Part shown: piece by piece, positions 35,535 through 42,344 of the stretch
Layout of the letters: the number at the start of each line of letters is the position of its first letter
How positions within the stretch are numbered: the first letter of the stretch is position 1
Program-made: the position numbers and the translations under genes
Notes under the pieces: generated by a model
The model's database searches: none
Told to the model about the DNA's origin: nothing
The model's input: the letters and a program-made list of their open reading frames with translations, nothing else
Assembly (NCBI GenBank): GCA_019119265.1
Contig: DWXI01000177.1
Coordinates: forward strand, 1-42,639
Length of the DNA stretch: 42,639 nucleotides
Source: Candidatus Mediterraneibacter intestinigallinarum
Lineage (GTDB): Bacteria > Bacillota > Clostridia > Lachnospirales > Lachnospiraceae
Reading direction: 5' to 3'

Positions 35535-35563
35535 TTGAATTTTTGTTTCCGTTTTAGTACAAT
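35535..35563 (+). promoter_or_regulatory. Promoter of gap
   Basis: TTGAAT at 35535-35540, 17-bp spacer, TACAAT at 35558-35563; start expected near 35570. Confidence 0.75.
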
Positions 35564-35574
35564 TATCCTAGTTG

Positions 35575-35611
35575 ATGAATCCTTAACAATCTTGTGTTTC
35601 TAAGGATTCAT
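35575..35611 (+). promoter_or_regulatory. 5' stem-loop at the head of the gap mRNA
   Basis: Perfect 11-bp stem ATGAATCCTTA (35575-35585) / TAAGGATTCAT (35601-35611), 15-nt loop, no T tract behind it. It falls within the first few nucleotides of the predicted transcript and is probably a stabilising or regulatory leader hairpin rather than a terminator. Confidence 0.6.
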
Positions 35612-35665
35612 TGCCATGACTGGAAAACAGTCAAATATTTTTTAAACTTTTAGGAGGAATTAATC

Positions 35666-36685
35666 ATGGCAGTAAAAGTAGCGATTAATGGATTTGGACG
35701 TATCGGACGTCTCGCTTTCAGACAGATGTTTGGAGCAGAAGGATTTGAGATCGTGGCAATCAACGACCTTACATCCCCGAAAATGCTGGCTCACTTACTG
35801 AAATATGACTCAACACAGGGCAAATATGCACTGGCTGACAAAGTTGAGGCAGGAGAGGATTCCATCATTGTTGACGGAAAAGAGATCAAAATCTACGCAA
35901 TGGCTAACGCAGCAGAGCTTCCGTGGGGAGAGATCGGCGTTGACGTTGTTCTGGAGTGTACAGGATTCTACACATCCAAAGCAAAAGCACAGGCTCATAT
36001 CGATGCAGGCGCTAAGAAAGTTGTTATCTCCGCTCCGGCAGGAAACGACCTTCCGACAATCGTTTACAATGTAAACCACGAGAGCCTTACAAAGGATGAC
36101 AACATCATTTCCGCTGCATCCTGTACAACAAACTGCCTCGCTCCGATGGCAAAAGCTCTTAATGATCTTGCACCGATCAAATCCGGTATCATGTGCACAA
36201 TCCACGCTTACACAGGCGATCAGATGACACTTGACGGACCGCAGAGAAAAGGCGATCTGAGAAGATCACGTGCAGCAGCTGTTAATATCGTTCCGAACAG
36301 CACAGGCGCAGCTAAAGCTATCGGTCTTGTTATCCCGGAACTGAACGGCAAACTGATCGGATCCGCTCAGCGTGTTCCTACTCCGACAGGATCTACAACA
36401 ATCCTTACAGCTGTTGTAGAGGGTGAAGTTACAGTTGATCAGATCAATGCAGCTATGAAAGCAGCAGCAAACGAGTCTTACGGATACAACACAGACGAAA
36501 TCGTATCCAGCGATATCGTTGGTATGACATATGGTTCTCTGTTTGATGCTACACAGACAATGGCTCTTCCGGCTGGTGACGGAACAACAGAGGTTCAGGT
36601 TGTATCATGGTATGACAATGAGAACTCTTACACAAGCCAGATGGTAAGAACAATCAAATACTTCGGAAAACTGCTTGAGGCTTAA
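35666..36685 (+). CDS. gap: Glyceraldehyde-3-phosphate dehydrogenase
   Basis: 339-residue glycolytic enzyme oxidising glyceraldehyde-3-phosphate with NAD. N-terminal NAD fold [16 protein letters not shown], catalytic C153 in [12 protein letters not shown] and H180 in [10 protein letters not shown], and SWYDNENSY near the end. Codon choice is strongly restricted (ACA for Thr, TCC for Ser, GCA/GCT for Ala), as expected for one of the most highly expressed genes. AGGAGG before ATG 35666. First of the gap-pgk-tpiA cluster, with its own strong promoter. Confidence 0.98.
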   Translation: MAVKVAINGFGRIGRLAFRQMFGAEGFEIVAINDLTSPKMLAHLLKYDSTQGKYALADKVEAGEDSIIVDGKEIKIYAMANAAELPWGEIGVDVVLECTGFYTSKAKAQAHIDAGAKKVVISAPAGNDLPTIVYNVNHESLTKDDNIISAASCTTNCLAPMAKALNDLAPIKSGIMCTIHAYTGDQMTLDGPQRKGDLRRSRAAAVNIVPNSTGAAKAIGLVIPELNGKLIGSAQRVPTPTGSTTILTAVVEGEVTVDQINAAMKAAANESYGYNTDEIVSSDIVGMTYGSLFDATQTMALPAGDGTTEVQVVSWYDNENSYTSQMVRTIKYFGKLLEA

Positions 36686-36746
36686 TTCATTCTAAACAAT
36701 GAGGACAAGCACTCGGAAGATAATTCTGAATCATTGACTCACAATG

Positions 36747-36785
36747 GGGTCCGGTCTTGTTGTAGGACCGGATCCTATTTAGTTT
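36747..36785 (+). terminator. Hairpin between gap and pgk (partial terminator or processing site)
   Basis: GGGTCCGGTC (36747-36756) / GACCGGATCC (36766-36775), 10 pairs with one G-U, followed by TATTTAGTTT. The T tract is interrupted, which suggests attenuation or a stabilising 3' end for an abundant gap mRNA rather than a full stop. Confidence 0.5.
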
Positions 36786-36809
36786 AAAAAGTATCAGGAG
36801 GCTATTAAA

Positions 36810-38009
36810 ATGGCAGCACTTAACAAAAAATCAGTAGATGACATTAACGTAAAGGGCAAAAGAGTCCTTGTAAGATGTGATTTCAACGTACCGCTCCAGG
36901 ACGGAAAGATCACAGACGAGAACCGTCTCGTAGCAGCGCTTCCGACAATCAAAAAACTGATCGCTGACGGCGGTAAAGTAATCCTCTGCTCACACCTCGG
37001 AAAACCGAAGGGAGAGCCGAAGCCGGAACTCTCACTCGCACCGGTAGCAGTAAGACTTTCCGAGCTTCTCGGACAGGAAGTAAAATTCGCAGCAGATCCG
37101 GAAGTCGTAGGACCGAACGCAAAGGCGGCTGTAGAGGCTATGAACGACGGCGACGTCGTGCTTCTTGAAAACACACGTTACAGAGCGGAAGAGACAAAGA
37201 ACGAAGACAATTTCTCCAAAGAGCTTGCTTCCCTGTGCGATGTATTTGTAAACGACGCATTCGGTACAGCTCACAGAGCTCACTGCTCAAACGTCGGCGT
37301 TACAAAATACGTAGACACAGCAGTTGTCGGATACCTGATGCAGAAAGAGATCGATTTCCTTGGAAATGCAGTAGAGAATCCGGAGAGACCGTTCGTAGCC
37401 ATTCTTGGAGGATCCAAAGTATCCAGCAAGATTTCTGTTATCAACAATCTGCTTGAGAAAGTTGATACACTGATCATCGGCGGCGGAATGTGCTATACTT
37501 TTTCAAAGGCTCAGGGCGGAAGCGTAGGAACATCTCTTCTCGAGGAGGATTATCTTCAGTATGCTCTTGATATGATCAAGAAAGCTGAAGAGAAAGGCGT
37601 AAAACTTCTTCTCCCGGTTGATACAATCATTGCAGACGCATTCTCAAACGATGCAAATACAAAGGTAGTTGCACAGGGCGAGATTCCGGACGGATGGATG
37701 GGCCTTGACATTGGACCTGAGACTGCAAAAATGTATGCGGACGCTGTAAAATCAGCTAAGACGGTTGTATGGAACGGACCGATGGGATGCTTTGAGATGC
37801 CGAAGTTCGCAGACGGAACAAAAGCAGTTGCAGAGGCACTGGCAAATGCAGACGCTGTAACGATCATCGGCGGTGGAGATTCTGCAGCGGCAGTTAACCA
37901 GCTCGGTTACGGCGATAAGATGACACATATCTCAACAGGCGGCGGCGCTTCCCTTGAGTTCCTGGAAGGAAAGGAACTGCCGGGCGTAGCAGCAGCAAAC
38001 GACCGATAA
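36810..38009 (+). CDS. pgk: Phosphoglycerate kinase
   Basis: 399-residue glycolytic kinase forming ATP from 1,3-bisphosphoglycerate. [21 protein letters not shown] signature at about 14-34, [28 protein letters not shown] and the nucleotide-binding GGGDSAAAV near the C terminus. Normal length. AGGAGG before ATG 36810. Shares the biased codon usage of gap and tpiA. Lies between them in the standard clostridial order. Confidence 0.98.
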   Translation: MAALNKKSVDDINVKGKRVLVRCDFNVPLQDGKITDENRLVAALPTIKKLIADGGKVILCSHLGKPKGEPKPELSLAPVAVRLSELLGQEVKFAADPEVVGPNAKAAVEAMNDGDVVLLENTRYRAEETKNEDNFSKELASLCDVFVNDAFGTAHRAHCSNVGVTKYVDTAVVGYLMQKEIDFLGNAVENPERPFVAILGGSKVSSKISVINNLLEKVDTLIIGGGMCYTFSKAQGGSVGTSLLEEDYLQYALDMIKKAEEKGVKLLLPVDTIIADAFSNDANTKVVAQGEIPDGWMGLDIGPETAKMYADAVKSAKTVVWNGPMGCFEMPKFADGTKAVAEALANADAVTIIGGGDSAAAVNQLGYGDKMTHISTGGGASLEFLEGKELPGVAAANDR

Positions 38010-38014
38010 GCGGC

Positions 38015-38118
38015 GTATATGCCCCGATTGCGGCGTCAGATGCGGCTTGACGTACCTTTGATGTACGCCGGCGCCGCATCTTCCTTGCACTCAGAACATA
38101 TCCGCAGCCTATTGGGGC
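38015..38118 (+). other. Structured intergenic region between pgk and tpiA
   Basis: About 100 nt with nested complementarity: GCCCCGAT (38021-38028) pairs with ATTGGGGC (38111-38118), TGCGG (38029-38033) with CCGCA (38102-38106), enclosing a long hairpin GATGCGGC (38039-38046) / GCCGCATC (38073-38080) whose inner part CGTAC/GTACG also pairs. There is no T tract. TATAAT hexamers at 38126 and 38133 follow. It is either a leader RNA element or an extragenic palindromic repeat. Confidence 0.55.
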
Positions 38119-38161
38119 GATTCGATATAATCTATAATATTGTAGTAGGAGAAAGAAGAAA

Positions 38162-38911
38162 ATGGCAAGAAAGAAAATTATTGCAGGCAACTGGAAAATG
38201 AACAAAACTCCGAGCGAGGCAGTTGCACTTGTAGAAGAACTGAAACCGTTAGTAGCAAATGAGGAAGTTGACGTGGTATTCTGCGTACCGGCTATCGATA
38301 TCGTTCCGGTTGTTGAGGCAACAAAAGGAACAAACATCCAGGTTGGAGCTGAGAACATGTATTTCGAGGAGAGCGGAGCTTACACAGGCGAGATCTCCCC
38401 GGCTATGCTTGTAGATGCAGGCGTTAAGTATGTAGTTCTCGGACATTCTGAGAGAAGAGATTACTTCGGTGAGACAAACGAGGATGTAAATAAGAAAGTT
38501 CTCAAAGCTTTCGAGCACGGCATCACACCGATCATGTGCTGCGGCGAGACTCTGGAGCAGAGAGAGCAGGGCGTGACAATGGACTTTATCCGTCAGCAGG
38601 TCAAGGTTGGTCTTCAGAACGTAACAGCTGATCAGGCTAAGACAATGGTTATCGCTTATGAGCCGATCTGGGCTATCGGTACTGGTAAGACAGCTACAAC
38701 AGAGCAGGCTGAAGAAGTATGTAAAGGCATCCGTGAGTGTGTTGCTGAAGTATATGACGAGGCTACAGCAGAAGCAATCCGTATCCAGTACGGCGGATCT
38801 GTAAATGCAGGAAACGCTGCAGAGCTGTTCGCACAGGCTGACATCGACGGCGGTCTTGTAGGCGGAGCTTCCCTGAAAGCTGATTTTGGTAAGATCGTGA
38901 ACTACAAATAA
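38162..38911 (+). CDS. tpiA: Triosephosphate isomerase
   Basis: 249-residue glycolytic isomerase. Substrate-binding N10 and K12 (GNWKMN), catalytic H95 in LGHSERR and E167 in [11 protein letters not shown], phosphate loop YGGSVNAGN. Normal length. AGGAGAAAG before ATG 38162. Highly biased codons like gap and pgk. It ends the housekeeping part of the window; the DNA to the right is AT-rich and accessory. Confidence 0.98.
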   Translation: MARKKIIAGNWKMNKTPSEAVALVEELKPLVANEEVDVVFCVPAIDIVPVVEATKGTNIQVGAENMYFEESGAYTGEISPAMLVDAGVKYVVLGHSERRDYFGETNEDVNKKVLKAFEHGITPIMCCGETLEQREQGVTMDFIRQQVKVGLQNVTADQAKTMVIAYEPIWAIGTGKTATTEQAEEVCKGIRECVAEVYDEATAEAIRIQYGGSVNAGNAAELFAQADIDGGLVGGASLKADFGKIVNYK

Positions 38912-38956
38912 ATTCTTCCAGTGATATATAAATAAGTGCAGGATGAAAGTCCGGAG

Positions 38957-39004
38957 AAAAGGCAGTTTACATTGCGCGGCGGCGCTGGTAGGCTGCCTTT
39001 TATG
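38957..39004 (+). terminator. Probable terminator after tpiA
   Basis: AAAAGGCAG (38957-38965) / CTGCCTTTT (38993-39001) with a 27-nt interior containing GCGCGGCGGCGC. The long loop makes this a moderate call. Confidence 0.5.
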
Positions 39005-39011
39005 TATTGAG

Positions 39012-39342
39012 ATGAAATTGTCTGTGATTCACCTTTAGTTTCCAAAACTTATTGTACAGAATCGTTTCCTCGATTTTGGTTTGGATTTTATACAACAACT
39101 AATCGTGACCAAGCAGTGAATTTTGCCCGTAAAGTAACAGAAAGGCGCAAAACGGGCAAGCCGACTCTTAATATTTATACAATAAATGAAAAAGAAGCAT
39201 TTCAAAAGTGTAAATGACTGGAGTATTATCTAAAAACCAGGCATTAGACGCTCTGAAAATACGTAAGTTATTTAATCAAATGGTTTTTGCAACAGAGAAA
39301 TCATTACAATATCTACATTTTACAGGAAAGGAGTTTGTATGA
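39012..39342 (+). pseudogene. Decayed DUF3990-type gene (predicted ADP-ribosyltransferase-like)
   Basis: Translating across frames gives pieces of a DUF3990 protein in order: MKL then FPKLIVQNRFLDFG in one frame; FGFYTTTNRDQAVNFARKV to TGKPTLNIYTINEKEAF in the next; then, after a missing middle, GVLSKNQALDALKIRKLFNQ and FATEKSLQYLHFTGKEFV up to the stop at 39340. LDFG-x-GFYTTTN is the family hallmark and is broken here by one missing base at about 39075. At least two frame changes, an internal deletion and an early TAG show it is dead. DUF3990 proteins occur upstream of DUF3791 proteins in gut Firmicutes, as here. The enzymatic assignment is family-level inference. Confidence 0.72.
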
Positions 39343-39577
39343 GCAAAGATCAGTTCAGCGCAATGTTGGCGATTATTGTTCCGCCTATTATTGAACAGAT
39401 TACAAAAAATAGTAATATTGGAGATGAAAAAGCATTTCCATATTTTATCAATCTAAAGTCTATCAGGAATTGTCAGATGAAGAATCCAAACTGTGGCACT
39501 ATAGTCCGTTAACTTTATATACAATGTTTCAGGATGAACTTCTTACAGGAACTTATGACTATCCGGAGGAGGCTTGA
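39339..39577 (+). pseudogene. Frameshifted middle gene of the DUF3990/DUF3791 cassette
   Basis: ATG 39339 overlaps the end of the preceding relic (ATGA). The first frame reads MSKDQFSAMLAIIVPPIIEQ to KAFPYF, then a single-base slip near 39440 moves the continuation (YQSKVYQELSDEESKLWHYS, then PLTLYTMFQDELLTGTYDYPEEA, stop 39575-39577) to another frame. Rejoined, it is a compact protein of about 79 residues of a kind usually found between DUF3990 and DUF3791 genes. As the sequence stands the product would end at residue 60 with an unrelated tail. Function unknown. Confidence 0.68.
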
Positions 39578-39580
39578 TTT

Positions 39581-39844
39581 ATGAGCAAAGAATCTATGTT
39601 TTTTATATATTGTATAGAGCGCTATCGATATTTCAAAGGACTTACCGGTGCAGATGCTACCAAGATCTTTGATCAATATAATATTTACAGTTATGTTCTA
39701 AAATATTTTGAAACTTTGCATACTATGGGTGACCGTTATATTATACAGGATATTGATGATTATATCAGTAGTTTTTCATGCGATACAGATAATAATACAA
39801 AAGAAAATAGTAATCATGAAATAAAAAGACAGATACACCACTAA
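39581..39844 (+). CDS. DUF3791-family small protein, intact
   Basis: 87 residues, MSKESMFFIYCIERYRYFKG with GLTGADATKIFDQYNIYSYV and an IQDIDDYI end, matching the DUF3791 pattern (hydrophobic/aromatic helix, G-L-T-G, YI..DID.YI). A polar tail follows. CCGGAGGAGG just before ATG 39581 is an excellent ribosome site. It is the only undamaged member of the cassette; DUF3791 proteins accompany DUF3990 proteins and may act as partner or antidote, which would explain retention after loss of the partner. Cellular role not established. Confidence 0.7.
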   Translation: MSKESMFFIYCIERYRYFKGLTGADATKIFDQYNIYSYVLKYFETLHTMGDRYIIQDIDDYISSFSCDTDNNTKENSNHEIKRQIHH

Positions 39845-39871
39845 AAATTAGAAACGGTGCTCTGTCTTTTT
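39823..39871. terminator. Strong bidirectional terminator after the DUF3791 gene
   Basis: AAAAAGACAGA (39823-39833) / TCTGTCTTTTT (39861-39871) plus inner CACC (39836-39839) / GGTG (39856-39859). Palindromic T and A tracts allow it to work both ways; it would also stop the leftward transcript from the invertible promoter. Confidence 0.85.
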
Positions 39872-39918
39872 ATAATATATGGCTTATTTTTATTAGAAAC
39901 GGATTAGAGTTCTTAAAA

Positions 39919-39947
39919 TTTTCTAAGAGTTGTCTGCTCTACGAAAC
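39919..39947 (+). repeat. Left recombination site of the invertible segment
   Basis: 29-bp site: left arm TTTTCTAAGAG (39919-39929), 7-bp core TTGTCTG (39930-39936), right arm CTCTACGAAAC (39937-39947). Its 39926-39946 part is exactly repeated, inverted, at 40129-40149. Arms of 11 bp around an asymmetric 7-bp core are the layout of tyrosine-recombinase targets. Confidence 0.75.
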
Positions 39948-39954
39948 CTATATA

Positions 39955-39983
39955 AGTATAGCGCATCTTTTTTCACGATTCAA
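39955..39983 (-). promoter_or_regulatory. Promoter inside the invertible segment, now facing away from the loaP-like genes
   Basis: On the minus strand TTGAAT (39978-39983), 17-bp spacer, TATACT (39955-39960). Start expected near 39948, at the edge of the left site. After inversion it would start at the right site, about 55 bases upstream of the first loaP-like ATG. Confidence 0.75.
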
Positions 39984-40127
39984 TAGAAATTCTTACTAAA
40001 TTTCCATGTGTTTTACAGTTTAAATTCAATATATATTAAAAAGATTCTGAAATCAATCAATATTTAGTGAGATTTCCACTGTTTTCCAAAAGAAATCTGT
40101 CTGTTTTTCCCCCTAACAAGAACTAAA

Positions 40128-40156
40128 TTTTCGTAGAGCAGACAACTCTACGAAAA
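40128..40156 (-). repeat. Right recombination site and potential leader hairpin
   Basis: Perfect 11-bp palindrome TTTTCGTAGAG (40128-40138) / CTCTACGAAAA (40146-40156) around the core CAGACAA (40139-40145), the reverse complement of the left core. In the ON orientation it would also be the first structure of the loaP-like mRNA. Confidence 0.75.
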
Positions 40157-40183
40157 TCAGAGGACTCTATAAGGAGTGATCTT

Positions 40184-40711
40184 ATGTGGTGCATACTGAA
40201 ATGCCGTCCGGGAAGGTCGGGAGAGATCATGGCGTCATGCCGCCAGACGATCCCCGACAGTATCCTGCAGGATATCTTTACATTTACCTGCGACAGGATG
40301 AAGCGGTATCAGGGCAGCTGGCATATAGAGAAGACGTCCATGTTCCCTGACTATGTCTTTCTGGAGACAGGGAATATCAGGGCGCTTTCTGAATGTCTGG
40401 AACCATACCGGGAGTTTACCTGCGTCCTGGAAGATGAGGCAGAGTATCACGGCCTGCTAAGGAGAGTTTCTCCGGAGGAGGAAATCATGTTGCGCAGACT
40501 GGGAGGTCCGGAACATCATCTTGGCATTTCCCAGGGGTATATCAGTGACGGGATCACCCATGTGACACAGGGGCCTCTTGTAGGGATGGAGCGGAGAATC
40601 CGCAAGATCGACCGCCATAAGCGGATCGCGTGGATCGAGTATCCGGCGGATGGAGCCGGAGGATCCAGAGCGCCATTTACGGCGGGGCTTGAGATCACAA
40701 GCAAAACCTGA
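40184..40711 (+). CDS. NusG-family specialised antiterminator (LoaP-like), first of three
   Basis: 175-residue NusG paralogue. N-terminal NGN domain (MWCILKCRPGRSGEI; EKTSMFPDYVFLET at about 49-62, the RNA-polymerase-binding FP-x-YVF motif) and a canonical KOW domain at about 125-155 (VTQGPLVGMERRIRKIDRHKR). LoaP proteins bind RNA polymerase and a leader hairpin and let it pass terminators in long biosynthetic or polysaccharide operons. Clear AAGGAG before ATG 40184. It lies just downstream of the invertible promoter, which in the present orientation points away, so it should be poorly expressed. It is clearly not the housekeeping NusG, which sits with secE and ribosomal genes. Of the three, this one is closest to the classical KOW signature. 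Confidence 0.88.
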   Translation: MWCILKCRPGRSGEIMASCRQTIPDSILQDIFTFTCDRMKRYQGSWHIEKTSMFPDYVFLETGNIRALSECLEPYREFTCVLEDEAEYHGLLRRVSPEEEIMLRRLGGPEHHLGISQGYISDGITHVTQGPLVGMERRIRKIDRHKRIAWIEYPADGAGGSRAPFTAGLEITSKT

Positions 40712-40754
40712 AACAGGGATCTGTAAAGAGACCTGAGATAAAGGGGGCATACGG

Positions 40755-41321
40755 ATGGAAAAATGGTATGTCATGCGCACGGTTCCGGGAAAAGAGCAAA
40801 AAGCAGCGGAACTGATGGAGCGCACAGTGGACAGGAACCTCTGGAAACAGTGGAGGATCCTGAAGAAACAGAAACTCTTCCGGGCAAAGGGGCATCTGTT
40901 CCTCAATACGGAAGATATGTTCCCGGGATATATCTTCGTGGAGACAGATCATCCGAAAGAACTGCAGGAAGAGCTGGAAAAGTCCAGAGAGTACCCTGCA
41001 TTACTTGGAAACCTGGGAGCAGGAAAACATTCCGTGGAAGTTATTCCTGTGGAGAAGAAGGATCTGGAGTTCCTGAAAAGTGTCTGCGGGTCTGAGCTGG
41101 ATCAGCCGATGGCTCTGTCTGTGGTAGAGACAGACAGTGAGGGAAATCTGATCCATATCGACGGGATCCTGGGGAAATATGAGAACCGGATCACGAGGAA
41201 AAGACTGCGGAAAAGATATGTGCTTGCTCAGATCGACCTGTTCTGCAGGAAAGAAGATATCCTCTTCGGCATCTGTATGCCGGGGGATGAGATCCTGGAA
41301 GAGAAACTGTCTGATATGTAA
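40755..41321 (+). CDS. NusG-family specialised antiterminator (LoaP-like), second of three
   Basis: 188-residue NusG paralogue starting MEKWYVMRTVPGKEQKAAEL, with NTEDMFPGYIFVETDHPKEL at 51-70 as polymerase-binding motif and a divergent KOW end (DGILGKYENRITRKRLRKRY, about 136-155). Loss of the GPL-x-G-x-E KOW core and of the IDRHKR segment sets it apart from the first copy, so its RNA or ribosome contacts may differ. Weak GGGGGC ribosome site, 43 bases after the first gene; same operon. Confidence 0.85.
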   Translation: MEKWYVMRTVPGKEQKAAELMERTVDRNLWKQWRILKKQKLFRAKGHLFLNTEDMFPGYIFVETDHPKELQEELEKSREYPALLGNLGAGKHSVEVIPVEKKDLEFLKSVCGSELDQPMALSVVETDSEGNLIHIDGILGKYENRITRKRLRKRYVLAQIDLFCRKEDILFGICMPGDEILEEKLSDM

Positions 41322-41324
41322 ACT

Positions 41325-41999
41325 GTGCGAAAGAAGAAAGCAGATGACATTGTTCCGATAGTTGAGACTGTCCGGAATGAGGACTGCCGGAAGAAAGGGA
41401 AGAAGGGAATTCGGGAGCGGAACCGGGAACAAAGAAGAAACCGGGATCGCCTGCGAAGTGGCGAAGCATACCCTTCTGACAGAAACGATATGTGGTATGT
41501 GATACAGGTGACAACAGGAAAAGAGGAGGAGATGCGTCTGCTGATCGAAAGGGAAGCCGGCCACGAACTCTATGAGCGTTGCTTCTATATAAAAAGGGAA
41601 CGGATCTGGAGACGGGATGGCCAGTGCATCGTACATGTGGAGACAATGTTTCCCGGTTATCTGTTTGTCATTACGGATCAGCCAAAAGAACTGTACTGGG
41701 GGCTGAAAGAGATCCCGCAATTTACAAAGATGCTCCGGACAGAAGATGAAATATTTCTGTCGGTGGCGGACGATGAGAGGAAGTTCCTGGAAAACCTGCT
41801 GAATGGGGATAAGGAAGATATCGTCAGGCTCTCGAAGGTGAAGCTGGATGAGAAGAAAGAGATCGTGTCGGCGGAAGGACCGCTGGAACATTATATAGAA
41901 AGTATAGTAAAGAAGAAAATAAGACTGAGATATGTGATGATCGATGTGGTGCTGTTCGGCAAGAAGAGGACGGTGCTCATTGGGATTGATGTGATATAG
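41325..41999 (+). CDS. NusG-family specialised antiterminator (LoaP-like), third of three
   Basis: 224 residues from GTG 41325, or 169 residues from ATG 41490, which gives the family start MWYVIQVTTGKEEE. VETMFPGYLFVITDQPKEL is the NGN motif; the C-terminal part (GPLEHYIESIVKKKIRLRYV) is a KOW relative most like that of the second copy. The extra 55 residues of the longer form are strongly basic (KKGKKGIRERNREQRRNRDR) and could bind RNA. Neither start has a Shine-Dalgarno; GTG 41325 lies 3 bases after the preceding stop, which suggests coupling. A terminator follows immediately. Confidence 0.83.
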   Translation: MRKKKADDIVPIVETVRNEDCRKKGKKGIRERNREQRRNRDRLRSGEAYPSDRNDMWYVIQVTTGKEEEMRLLIEREAGHELYERCFYIKRERIWRRDGQCIVHVETMFPGYLFVITDQPKELYWGLKEIPQFTKMLRTEDEIFLSVADDERKFLENLLNGDKEDIVRLSKVKLDEKKEIVSAEGPLEHYIESIVKKKIRLRYVMIDVVLFGKKRTVLIGIDVI

Positions 42000-42032
42000 A
42001 AGGATTTCCAGGGGTGGGAGTCCTTATTTTTA
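42000..42032 (+). terminator. Intrinsic terminator between the loaP-like genes and the polysaccharide genes
   Basis: AAGGA (42000-42004), T, TTCC (42006-42009), loop AGGGGT, GGGA (42016-42019), G, TCCTT (42021-42025), then ATTTTTAT. One mismatch in the stem. It begins on the last base of the third gene's stop codon. An antiterminated polymerase would have to pass it to reach the aminotransferase gene. Confidence 0.65.
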
Positions 42033-42068
42033 TGAAATTAAACGGGAAAACAGGATTTCCAGAGGAAG

Positions 42069-42322
42069 TCAAAGGAATATGATATCTGGAATATGGATCC
42101 CGTGGCTCTGGAGAAAGCTTTTGAATTGTATCCGGATGTAAAAACAGTGGTCATAGCGCATCTCTATGGAACTCCGGGGAAGATAGACGAGCTGCAGGAA
42201 ATCTGCAGCAGATACGGGGCGGTAATCATAGAAGACGCAGCGGAATCACTGGGGCTACTTATAAAGAAAGAGAAACAGGAAAATTTAGAACAGTCCATAG
42301 AAGATATGTGTACAGTACATGA
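42069..42322 (+). pseudogene. Remnant of a DegT/DnrJ/EryC1-family aminotransferase
   Basis: In-frame SKEYDIWNMDPVALEKAFEL and YPDVKTVVIAHLYGTPGKID, then GAVIIEDAAESLG, are internal DegT-family sequence (aspartate-containing EDAAE cofactor motif). One base is missing after GAATCACTGGGG (about 42255); the other frame then continues as ATYKERETGKF, the expected next part, before diverging to a stop. N- and C-terminal thirds are absent. It is a decayed copy lying just before an intact gene of the same family, probably left by recombination in a variable polysaccharide locus. Confidence 0.75.
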
Positions 42323-42344
42323 GTGTCTGAATATATCGCGATAA

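Larger units (their letters stand above)
39919..40156. mobile_element. Invertible promoter segment (inverton) upstream of the loaP-like cluster
   Basis: A 21-bp perfect inverted repeat (39926-39946 and 40129-40149) flanks 182 bp of AT-rich, gene-free DNA. Inside is a single good promoter, on the minus strand and at the left edge. No convincing promoter faces the downstream genes in this orientation. Size, perfect repeats, promoter content and position before surface-polysaccharide regulators match phase-variable invertons known from gut bacteria. No recombinase gene is in the window, so one must act from elsewhere. Inversion itself is inferred. Confidence 0.75.

Noticed and set aside
38945-38965. 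GGATGAAAGTCCGG after tpiA resembles the conserved GAAAGTCCGG core of RNase P RNA
   Set aside because: No other RNase P element (P4 partner, CR segments, several hundred nt of structure) is present; the area is a short intergenic stretch.
39339-39372. CAGTTCAGCGCAATG in the cassette's middle gene resembles the palindrome repeat unit
   Set aside because: It is explained as coding sequence (DQFSAM), lacks the CCGCGCC part and has no inverted partner.
39985-40040. Possible rightward promoter TTTACA ... TATATT inside the invertible segment
   Set aside because: Spacing is only 14 bp; alternatives with 17 bp give no recognisable -10. Much weaker than the leftward promoter.
40457-40952. Minus-strand frames of 149 and 85 codons over the loaP-like genes
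   Set aside because: Antisense to clear NusG-family coding; no ribosome site or domain.
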